Below are positions 54,833 through 64,000 of a stretch of DNA of 64,000 nt, in pieces. The notes under the pieces were generated by a model. It searched no databases. It worked only from the letters and a program-made list of their open reading frames with translations, and was not told the origin of the DNA. The stretch is taken from positions 56,001 to 120,000 of the forward strand of contig BROG01000921.1 in NCBI GenBank assembly GCA_030159075.1, in the 5' to 3' direction. Both the position numbers and the translations under genes were made by a program. Position 1 is the stretch's first letter, and the number at the start of each line of letters is the position of its first letter. The DNA comes from Atrina japonica (lineage: Eukaryota; Mollusca; Bivalvia; Pterioida; Pinnidae).

Positions 54833-57800
54833 CTCAGCAGTAATGTATGTATTTGCATGTATAATAAATAATATTATGAAAAATATAACATTGTAAATAT
54901 TTAACTATTTATATGTACTGTATTTGAAAAATCCCTATAAGACACATTAATAAGGGGGTATCTCAGTATTCTCTTTATAAAATTTGAACATTTGGAATGG
55001 GATATTAACCCCTTATACTGAATTCTGATTGGATAGACATGGTTTATATGACAAAGTTGTCAGATATATTTCAAGTTGGGTTATCACTGCATATTAAAAT
55101 GCAAAATAAAGATTTGTTACGAAATTCTAATTTGAACGCATAATAAGGCAGTTTAAACCAACCATATTATGACAGTTTTATCTAAATTTGGATTCTGATA
55201 AATAAAAGTTTTTATAACACGTGTTATTCAAGAATTCAATTGTTCATTTACATAAGAATTTGGCTATACAGCATAATAAGATAACTTTTCTAATGGTAGA
55301 AGCACATATCAACTAAGCATTTGTGCATAAAGTGTGCAGCTCTTCTTCCCGCTTCAACTTGGAGAAAAATTTTGAACTATTTGCTTCAATGTATATCACT
55401 CCCCTTGGGTTGATAAAACAAGGTGTCAACCTCATCAAAGGTAAAAAATTGTATAGTATCAACTTTTTGCTAATGGTAGTTTTATGAGATATGGTAATTT
55501 TACTTTCTTTCTTGCTATAGGTAGATACTATGTTAACTGATATCCGCCTAGAGTAGAGAGTCGCGGTAGAAACACTAAATATGAATTTAATAGCATAAAC
55601 AAATAGAGACGATATAGCATTGAGATATATCAGTAACTTACAGGTGATACTTACATCCAGACAATATAGCATTGAGATATATCAGTAACTTACAGGTGAT
55701 ACTTACATCAAGACGATATAGTATTGAGATATATCAGTAACTTAAAGGTGATACTTACATCCAGACGATATAGTATTGAGATATATCAGTAACTTACAGG
55801 TGATACTTACATCCAGACGATATAGTATTGAGATATATCAGTAACTTACAGGTGATACTTACATCCAGACAATATAATATTAAGATATATCAGTAACTTA
55901 CAGATTATACTTACATCCAGACAATATAGCATTGAGATGTATCAGTAACTCACAAGTGATGCTAACATCCAGACAATATAGTATTGAAATATACCGGTAA
56001 CTCTCAGGTGATACTTACATCCTTGATCATCACTAACTCACACTCTGTCTGTGTCCGGATTGGACTATTTTTTCTTCGTGCAACAACATTTATGTATGCA
56101 TATTCCAGCAGAGAGGCGAAGACAAAAATGAGACAAGTGGACATCCAGACATCAATAGCCTTTATATAAGACACACGCGGTAAAGATGTTCGTATGCCTG
56201 AGCTCTGGGTCGTCATAGTTAATACTGTAAGCACGCCCAAGGAGATCCGTGCGGGCGTGGCTTCTATATCGACCCAGAATGAAACCCAGGAGAGAATCAC
56301 AATAAGAATACTGGGTATGAATATCTGGGCAATGTAGTAACCAGTATTTCGTGAAAAGTAGAAGTTGACTTGTAGACAAGCGAATTCACCGCCACCTGTG
56401 ATGGAAATATATAATCAAATGTATCATGGCTGTGTGATAAATGAATCGATAGATACAAAAATGATAATACTTAATATTTCTTCACATCTGCTTCTGCTAA
56501 CGTCTACTATTGCTAACGACTGCTATTGCTAACGTCTGCTATTGCTAACATCTACTATTGCTAACATCTACTATTGCTAACGTCTGCTATTGCTAACGTC
56601 TGCTATTGCTAACGTCAACTATTGCTAACGTCTACTATTGCTAACGTCTGCTATTGCTAACGTCTACTATTGCTAACATCTACTATTGCTAACGTCTACT
56701 ATTGCTAACGTCTGCTATTGCTAACGTCTGCTATGGCTAACATCTGCTATTGCTAATGTCTACTATTGCTAACGTCTACTATTGCTAACGTCTACTATTG
56801 CTAACATCTACTATTGCTAACATCTACTATTGATAACATCTACTATTGCTAACGTCTGCTATTGCTAACATCTGCTATTCCTAACGTCTACTATTGCGAA
56901 CGTCTGCTATTGCTAACGTCTACTATTGCTAACGTCTACTTTTGCTAACGTCTACTATTGCTGTTACTGTAAATACTCTTTTTTACTATTTATAATGCTT
57001 TATATATAATCAAGTTGTGGATCATCATCATCGTCGTCGACATTGTCATCGTCATCATCATCATTATAGTCGCCATCGTCATCATCATCATCGTCTTCGT
57101 CATCATCATCATCATCATCATCGTCATCATAATTTTATAATTATCATTTGTACCAGTAATAGTTATAGTAGTAGCAACAGAAACAACGACAATAGAAGAA
57201 GTAATAGTGTGTATATTTATAAAATTGCACATTACTTTTTGTTTCCTATATCAGAAAGATTTATTTTATGAATTATCTACTAACAACACTTTGATATTAT
57301 GTTAAGCCATTCCAAGTTTTTTCTCTGCTTAGCGTGCGCGGACGGATTGGTTGTGAGATCATAAAACAGAAAAAAACACAAACTTCTATGGAAAAATATG
57401 GAACATAGCCCTAAAGTGAACAGTTAAACATGAACATTTGTTTTCATTCATTGTCAACTGATTAACATTTCATTAACAAGTTACTTATTATATTGTGTGC
57501 CACAGATATGGTTATTATAAGTGTAATTTTGTTTTTCTTGTGTTAACATATTAAGAAAATATTTAAATGTGCATAAAATTGCAATTGGTGTCAAAAGTGA
57601 CTTGTGTTTTTCTGTCGTTTTGTGTTTTTTTCCTGACAGAAAGACGCGGGCGCTAAACATAAAAAAACTTGCAATGACCTTATTAACAATACCAAAGTTA
57701 TAGCTTTGAAAATGAGTCGAAAATAAATGCTCAAGACGATCGTTTCTCCCACACTTGCCCGTAAATTACAATGATTAATCGTAAAGGATGAACCTGTCTT

Positions 57801-60800
57801 TCCTTTCCTCGGTAAAGACAGCTCACACACGCTGTGACGCCACACTTGCCCGTAAATTACAATGGTTAATCGTAAAAAGATGAACCTGTCTTTCCTTTCC
57901 TCGATAAAGACCGCTCACACACGCTGTGACGTCACACTTGCCCGTAAATCACAATGATTAATCGTAAAAAGATGAACCTGTCTTTCCTTTTTTCGGTAAA
58001 GACAGCTCACACACGCTGTGACGTCACAGACGTACTATCTATTTTTTTTTAACTTTGAAGTGGTCTGCGTCATGCTACTGTTTTTATTAAGTCATGAATG
58101 ACGTTTTCATGTTTACGTTCTGCAAATAGTATTTTCTGCATTACACACGCTTGTAATACGTCTTATTTCTGTTAGCGGAACTCTTCATATTAAAGGCGCT
58201 TTTAGCAGTGTCTTAGTGACAACGTGTAAACTAATGAACTTCAACATGGTGGCAAATACAAATTACCGTAGTTTACATTGCGATTTGTTTTGAAGTCCAA
58301 AGAAATTAAACATTCCAACAAGAAAAAAAGATGAAAATTTGTACCTGTGTGAGATTGCCAACGCAATAAATTTGCCCCCCCCCCCCCAAAATGGCAGTGT
58401 ATGACACAATATTTATTTTAGGTCCTTCTTGTCTTACTAAATCTAGCCACTTTTTATGACTATTGATAACCTTTGGAAACTGGTAAAATCGAATATCTGG
58501 TTTTTCTGCAATACGAGATGCAGTCCACTGTAATGCAGTGTTTCACAGGCCATTTTTGGTATACATTTTAATCTATAAAGCTACTTTGTTTTTATTTACA
58601 CGTTGTCACGTTGACCCTGTAATCTCGTGCGATATGGTGAGATTTGGGGTATTTTTGTTTTTCGTGTGAAAAGAGTGATCAAAGGATACGGTGGTAATAA
58701 TAAGACGTATTATACAAATTGTAAACATGGCAGCAGACACAAGCAATACGGTTCTAAATATGACAGAGTTTAAAGTTGGCGATGTTGTGACGGTCTATGG
58801 TATGAAAGGTAAATTGTCAATATATAAGATCGTTTGGAACCCATTTCACGTACAACTCGATAATGATGTGCCAGATACTCCGGCAGTAACTGTGACCGGT
58901 CACAAAACATACAATCGCTAAATAACTACAGAGTAGTAACCAATAAACAAAAACAAAAAATGTCGGCTATTCTAGCGAACAATATAAGTGTCCAAAGTGA
59001 AGTAAGTGTTCCTACTTGTTAAAGGATAAAATCCAAAACAATAGATGAATCAAGCACCGTTACCATGAATCATAACACTAGTATTGATCTACACAGCACA
59101 TTATCTAGTGGCTGTACAATAATGGGAGGAACATTCAACATCAATTTAATCCCCCAAAATATCTAATCATGAACCCAAGGAAGTGACCACATGTTGATTA
59201 CAGCAATTCTGACTGAGTACAAATTACAAGTTGATCTTGCCGCGATATGACGCGCTAAAATAGTTCATTAGTTTATTAAATCAAGTTGATAGATAAGTTA
59301 AAAGAAATATAATTTAAGTTATCAATTCACATTAATTATGATATATTCTGAAGAATAAAATCATTGTTGGTATTACTATTTTTTTTAAATTTGTGTACGC
59401 TGAACATGCAAATTATCAGCGTGACTGATAACCATATTACATATTCATGCGCGCCAAGGCTAAAGCACACGTTGTTTAATTGACGTTTGCCCTGTTGTAA
59501 AGACTGTGGGAGAAAAATAATCAAACATGGTTATTTGCCGTGGACAGGGGAATCTTAAAACCCTCGGGAAAGAACATGACAATCCAGAACTCGGCAAAGC
59601 CTTGTTCTGGATAGTCATGTTCTTTCCATCTGGTTTTAAGATTTTATTATTCTGTCAATAACACTTCATCAGTTGAGAACGAAATTTAATATATATATAA
59701 TTCCGAAAGAAAACGTGGTTTCATACAAAGCCAAATTTTAAATCTAAATGTGTTGCCAAATCCGTCTAAGAGTACCCATTGTAAAATGAATATCTTAGCT
59801 TTTGAGAAGTTTAGAATTTAAATTGCGCTATTTGAGAGTGAACAAACAGAAACTACTGTCCGGATACTGAGACATTTATTTTAGAATTAAAATACCGTTT
59901 GAAATATATCAGACCAGTTAAAAGAATAATCTTAAAAGCTGTACAAATACCAATGTGAAGTACTTACTTTCACCATAATCTTTATTACACGGCGATGTTT
60001 TAGGATGTTTAGACAAAGCAAATTGTGGTAAACCGGTATCAGGAACTCGAACTGAACACTCACTATGCCAGTTGAAAGCAACGTTTCTTAGTGTGTAGCC
60101 AACTAATTAAAATAAGATATATGAATAATTAATTGCTATTAGATGATATTCATTTTCGTGTAGCGAGGTTTCGCTTAGGTTTAACATCCGAAAGTTGTGT
60201 GACTGTAACTTCCTTTACGCAGAGACCGCTTGGGGTGGTCTAGTGATACGTAGAGCGTTCGACTCGCACGGAGAAGGTATTGGGTTCAATTTCTGGACCG
60301 GATCATACCATATACTTTTAAAACGGCAGTGGCTGCTCTTTCAAAAAGTACACTGGATACGAAGTGAAAGTCACAAGTCTTTCGGTTGAAACCGATGTCA
60401 CGTAAAGCGGAAGGCGTGGCACATAAAATACCTTGACTGTACTGGCGTCAGTCCATAGCAAAAAAAAAAACAAACAAATTTGAATCTTTTCACCAAAGAC
60501 TGGTAACATATCCATATCCATATCAGTTTCTTGACGGGATATAAAACAACAATCAATGTTTTACGGAGAATAAAGCAAAACATTTTAAAAAATGTAGACA
60601 GTATAAGGGGCGGTTAGACAACCACTATATAACTAGTTATTCCATATTCAGAATTGTGAAATATGATTTTGACATTCAGTCATCATATTGTCCGTAGAAT
60701 ATGATTTCAAAAATCAAATCATTATAACGAACATCAAACATAATTTTGGTTATCAAGGTCATTATATTGAACGTGAAATATAATTTTTGCGATCAAGGTC

Positions 60801-62272
60801 ATTATATTAACCGTGAAAATGAATTTGGTGATCAAGGTCATTACATTAACCGTGAAAATTATTTTGGCAATAAAGGTCATTATATTGACCGTGAAAATGA
60901 TTTTGGCAATCAAGGTCATTATACTGACCTTGAAAATGGTTTTGGCGATCAAGGTAATTATACTGACCTTGAAAATGGTTTTGGCAATAAAGGTCACTAT
61001 ATTGACCGTGAAAATGATTGGCAATCAAGGTCATTACATTGACTCTGAAAATGATTTTGACAATCAAGATCATTATATTGAGCCTAAAATGATTTTGGCA
61101 ATCAAGGTCTTTATATCAACCGTGAAAATAAATTTGGCGATCAAGATCATGATATTGACTGTGAAATATGATTTTAGCAATTTTAACTAAATTTTATTTC
61201 TTTCATTAAATAATTTTCAAAATCAAATCACACGGAGTGAAAAAGAGCTTTAGAGACTTGGACATCGTATATAAATCCAGATCCCGAAGGCACCAAATTA
61301 CAATATAATGAAGCTCTCAATTTTTCTTTTACTGTTTTGACTGTATGATGGTTTGTAAAACCTCTGGGAGTATTTGTCTAGAAAACATATCATAAGTATC
61401 TCTTTCATTCACATTAAACTAATGGGCCAGATTGATGATCTTCTGATAAGATTGAGTATGTTATCTAAAATTTGAGTATGTACTCTAACTATTCTTTATA
61501 ATATTTCTGAAGTTTTCTTTAAATGGCCAAAACCTTCATCATTATCTGTGCTCTAATATCAAGTGACAAAGAGACTAACCCCATTTCTATGGGGATCCAA
61601 ACATTCTGGATCAATTTTGATATCTGATATCAAATTAGGTGCTCAGATATCACGTAAAAAAGAACATGTCTACGAACAATACAAACATTTGAATTTCATT
61701 AACGATATCAATTCCGACAAAACTTACAGCTTTCAATAAAAACAGGACATATTTGTTTATCCAGCGGATAGTTGTGCAGATTCATCCGGCATGATAAGGT
61801 CATCGATATTCTGCAAAAAGAAGTTTAATAGTTAGAGTAACTGACAAATACTATTTCGTTATTATCATAACTGCTTTGGCATGGGTTGATGAAATGTTTA
61901 AAACCTCAAAATTACTAACCTGTAAAAGTAAAAAATCCAGATCTGTTTCTAATGATAACAATGGTAAAGAAAACGATTTACTTCGGTGTTGGTGGTGAAA
62001 TATAAGGATTTATCAATTGAATAATTTTGTTATTTTTAATTGTTATTTTTCACATTGTGAAAAATTTCACTCTATGCACAATTCAATGTAAACTGAGTTA
62101 TTTTCACTCGACCAATCAAAATGTAATAAGTAAGATATTTACCAATATTTTATGAATGACAAATTTTTTATCTTGAGAGGTATAAAAATGTACTTTTAAC
62201 ACTCATACTACGCACTCGTAACATTATTATACCTCACATGATGAAATAAATATGTTTTTATAAAACAATTGG

Positions 62273-62334
<62 letters not shown>

Positions 62335-63053
62335 ATTATATGATTGCGGACAGGATTCCTGTTGGGATAATCGACATGAAATAACTGGAAATGGCCAAAT
62401 TAAAACATGATCACATGATACCAAACTTGTATGATAATAACCACCCTTATTTTTCACAAAATGGCGAAATTTCAGCCAAGCCAAAATATTCACGGTAGAG
62501 AAAATTGATATACAAAACCGCTTTATCACCAGCTTTCGTACAAAATTAAAATGTATTTCTAATTTTCATTTCATTTTTGTTTTACAACAAAGAAAATATT
62601 TTTTTTAATGTACGACTCAAATCTATCTAACTATGAGATGTTATGTACATATATCATCGTCATTTTTAACAATTTATGCGCTGCAGTCATTAATCTTTAA
62701 ACATCCTTAAGCACCTGTAGCTAGTAGTGAACGCTATTGTGAGAGATAATTGATTTCTGTTTCATGAAGTCCATGGTGATTAAAACTGCACAAGCCCGCC
62801 CACGCTCTCTCTACATTAAATCCTACCTGATGCTATAGAACACGGATCCGTTTCTATAAATATGCATGAGTTTATTTGGAATCGTAACATCATGGAAGTA
62901 AGCATCTTTTTCGTTTGAAAAATATGAATCAGGAATCCAGACTTCATTGATCATTCGTTGATCCAATTCAAGCGTTTCATCGTTAGAATACTTAGAGAAA
63001 TTTAGTCGTGGATCCTCCCATCTCTGTCGTAAGAATAATACAACTGAAAAATC
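54403..63053 (-). CDS. Cys-loop ligand-gated chloride channel subunit (GluCl/glycine-receptor type), 5' partial
   Basis: Minus-strand exons: 63053-62827, 61810-61728, 60102-59968, 56395-56019, 54570-54403; all phases agree, giving 329 codons and a stop. In order: DFSVVLFLRQRWEDPRL and NEVWIPDSYFSNEKDAYFHD (ligand-binding domain); the 13-residue Cys loop C..NYPLDKQIC; ESFGYT; a second Cys pair (SPC...EFAC) typical of glycine receptors and GluCls; M1 FIPSILIVILSWVSFWVDI; M2 ATPARISLGVLTVLTMTT, whose Pro-Ala-Arg marks an anion channel; M3 AIDVWMSTCLIFVFASLLEY; M4 FPLSFLLFNLGFWLYYLK. It should be a plasma-membrane pentameric anion channel; the agonist cannot be decided. The signal peptide and first exons lie right of 63053, probably outside the window. 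The M3-M4 loop is short (~50 residues), so a loop exon may be missed. Confidence 0.9.
54763..54832. repeat. (CT)n(AT)n microsatellite
   Basis: CT run to about 54806, then AT run; in the last intron of the channel gene. Confidence 0.97.
55600..56018. repeat. ~53-bp tandem array starting at the channel M3-exon donor
   Basis: About eight copies. On the minus strand the first is the exon end and splice donor (AAGGAT|GTAAGTATCACC). Later copies read CTGGAT|GTAAGTATCACC followed by TGTAAGTTACTGATATATCT. Each copy keeps a consensus-quality GTAAGT, and a second GTAAGT lies 13 bp further on in most units. Confidence 0.88.
56487..56965. repeat. 16-bp tandem array, channel intron 4
   Basis: About 29 copies of CTATTGCTAACGTCTG with ACATCTA variants. 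It lies about 90 bp upstream of the M1-M3 exon acceptor (minus strand) and does not contain that acceptor sequence. Confidence 0.96.
57020..57130. repeat. Trinucleotide (CAT/CGT) microsatellite
   Basis: CATCATCGTC-type runs; gives low-complexity His/Arg or Met/Thr frames that are not genes. Confidence 0.95.
57136..57748. other. Channel intron, no feature
   Basis: AT-rich; nothing recognised. Confidence 0.5.
57749..58028. repeat. ~91-bp tandem repeat x 3
   Basis: Anchors at 57751, 57842 and 57934 (ACACTTGCCCGTAAAT). Units hold GATGAACCTGTCTTTCCTTT and CTCACACACGCTGTGACG. The junction between units 2 and 3 reads TGACGTCAC. GC content is above that of the surrounding intron. Confidence 0.93.
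58727..58921 (+). CDS. Small intronless ORF of unknown function
   Basis: From ATG at 58727 (context AACATGGC, better than the in-frame upstream ATG at 58691) the frame encodes 64 residues: MAADTSNTVLN, then FKVGDVVTVYGMKGKLSIYK, IVWNPFHVQL and a polar end. The alternating hydrophobic pattern with VGDVV and a Gly-Lys turn would suit a small SH3-like or KOW-like beta barrel. Composition is more protein-like than other frames nearby. It sits in a channel-gene intron on the opposite strand. It may be a retrocopied or transposon-derived gene, a real small gene, or chance. Confidence 0.35.
   Translation: MAADTSNTVLNMTEFKVGDVVTVYGMKGKLSIYKIVWNPFHVQLDNDVPDTPAVTVTGHKTYNR
59551..59643. repeat. Long imperfect hairpin (40-bp arms, 13-base loop)
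   Basis: The left arm 59551-59590 (AATCTTAAAACC...GACAATCCAGAAC) pairs with 59604-59643 with about six mismatches; the loop is TCGGCAAAGCCTT. It looks like a small foldback or MITE-type element in the channel intron. Confidence 0.8.
60228..60565 (+). mobile_element. tRNA-derived SINE
   Basis: A-box region TTGGGGTGGTCTAGTGATAC and B box TGGGTTCAATTTCTGG. Body phrases GTGAAAGTCACAAGTCTTTC and GGCGTCAGTCCATAGC and tail end GGGATATAAAACAACAATC correspond to the copy at 24543, so both belong to one family. It lies in the channel intron, antisense to the gene. Confidence 0.8.
60715..61175. repeat. 39-bp tandem array
   Basis: About 11-12 copies of a unit with GGTCATTATATTGACCGTGA and AAATGATTTTGGCAATCAA. 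As 39 is a multiple of three, open frames arise on both strands (for example KVIILTVKMILAI repeated); not genes. Confidence 0.95.
61176..61727. other. Channel intron, no feature
   Basis: AT-rich; nothing recognised between the 39-bp array and the Cys-loop exon. Confidence 0.5.
61811..62826. repeat. Channel intron with (TC)n microsatellite at 62277-62331
   Basis: An uninterrupted TC run of about 55 bp. The rest is AT-rich intron with nothing recognised. Confidence 0.9.
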
Positions 63054-63560
63054 CTGAAAACCAAAACATATCAAGGATTATTAAGGTTTCAAATCAATGT
63101 ATGGTTTATAATAGATCAACGTGTTACTCTATGTCAAATGAGGAAGTATTAATGGATATTTGAAACTCGAAGTCCATTAGAATACGACAAATGAGATAAT
63201 GGTATCAATATAAAGAACAATTGTGAATCCCAAACGGGATAGGACCAGTTGTCCGGTGGGAGTATCAGGAATCAGAAATGTGCATATTTGAAACTTGACG
63301 CCAGGATAGTAATATTTATACAGTCCATAGGCACTAAATGTAGCTCATAACCGGATACTCTGATATTTTTAAATATCAAATATAATTAGTAATTCCATTA
63401 ACTTTTAAAATTTGCTCTTCCAATAACGATGTAAGGGGGTTAGAAATCTGAAGTATAGAAAACCACAGATTATTAATCGCTAGGAGGTCGAGGAGACATC
63501 AGTTTTATAATTACAAAATAACAGATTCCAAAGTGATGTCTTCAGGATGTTTAGGAGACA
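63054..63560. other. Upstream channel intron, no feature
   Basis: No further ligand-binding-domain exon was recognised, so the gene's 5' part should lie right of the window. Confidence 0.5.
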
Positions 63561-63720
63561 ATATACAAATCTGGTGAACGTTGGGAAAACACGAACCTCT
63601 GGAAATACAGAGACGGGATCAGATGCCATAGAGTAAGCGTCCCCTGTTGACCTATTACACGTGCCAATATTCCACAAACAAATTCAAATGAAAATGTGAG
63701 TAATAAATCTTCGTCACACC
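63561..63720 (-). mobile_element. Penelope-like 3' tail fragment
   Basis: AACACGAACCTCTGG, GGGATCAGATGCCATAGAG, TAAGCGTCCCCTGTTGACC and AATCTTCGTCACAC follow in order the 3' non-coding tail of the minus-strand element at 44100-44260. No coding part is visible, so it is a short 5'-truncated insertion. Confidence 0.6.
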
Positions 63721-64000
63721 ATATATAGACGAATCAACAATTCCGATCGAAGAGGTACTGGATATATAAAATGTTGTCCACCCCTTTAAGACGCATCTCA
63801 GAAACACATTTTGGGGAAAAACTTAATTTAATAAACGATAAAATACAATTCGAGTCGAACTGGCAACTTGAACGTCAGAGATGAATTCAGCTTCTATCGT
63901 AGGGTGTCTGATCTAAGCAGTCGATACTAGTCATGAAAATAATATATAAAGCACTAAAATGACTAACGACACGGACAAAATTAAAGTCAAATTTTCAGGA

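Noticed and set aside
56487..56965. 16-bp array as another acceptor-seeded array
   Set aside because: It lies near the M1-M3 exon, but its unit does not match the acceptor CCATCACAG or the exon start.
60734..61190. Frames with KVIILTVKM repeats
   Set aside because: Translation of the 39-bp array, open on both strands because 39 is a multiple of three.

Overview
The window is animal nuclear DNA: AT-rich, intron-rich, with very few real open frames among many repeat-made ones. It most likely comes from a bivalve mollusc. The reasons are tRNA-derived SINEs whose tails end in a GTTAAACAACAAACAAAC-type motif, Penelope-like reverse transcriptase fragments of a kind common in bivalves, a dispersed AGCTCACCTGAAC-ended repeat, and very abundant short-unit satellites. 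The species was not identified.

Layout. 1-7605, minus strand: part of NAXD (NAD(P)H-hydrate repair), four exons recognisable, interrupted by a 32-bp satellite (1-2726), a SINE and other arrays. 8147-11583, plus strand: a few possible orphan exons of an unidentified gene. 12-19.8 kb: no recognisable gene; an inverted-repeat element and three satellite blocks. 19861-39813, plus strand: a CCDC138 orthologue, 13 coding exons in perfect phase (581 codons), split by large satellites including a 5.1-kb array of a 33-bp unit (30.05-35.16 kb). 40-47 kb: intergenic, with a SINE and two Penelope-like fragments arranged tail to tail. 48381-50175, minus strand: a complete two-exon seven-transmembrane receptor of 338 residues. 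50.5-54.4 kb: intergenic satellites. 54403-63053, minus strand: the 3' five exons of an anion-type Cys-loop ligand-gated channel, with a small plus-strand ORF (58727-58921) in one intron.

The main novelty I see is a recurring pattern: several tandem arrays are made of units that contain a gene's own boundary. In CCDC138 introns 1, 8 and 10 the unit carries the adjacent 5' splice site; at the other end of intron 10 a different array carries the 3' splice site; in the channel gene the array after the M3 exon carries that exon's donor; in the receptor gene the last coding codons and stop are tandemly repeated; and in NAXD a 46-nt exon with its donor has been duplicated into a possible mutually exclusive exon. 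The genes do not form a functional pathway; they are independent neighbours. Exon calls come from reading splice consensus, phase continuity and remembered family sequences; no database search was run.
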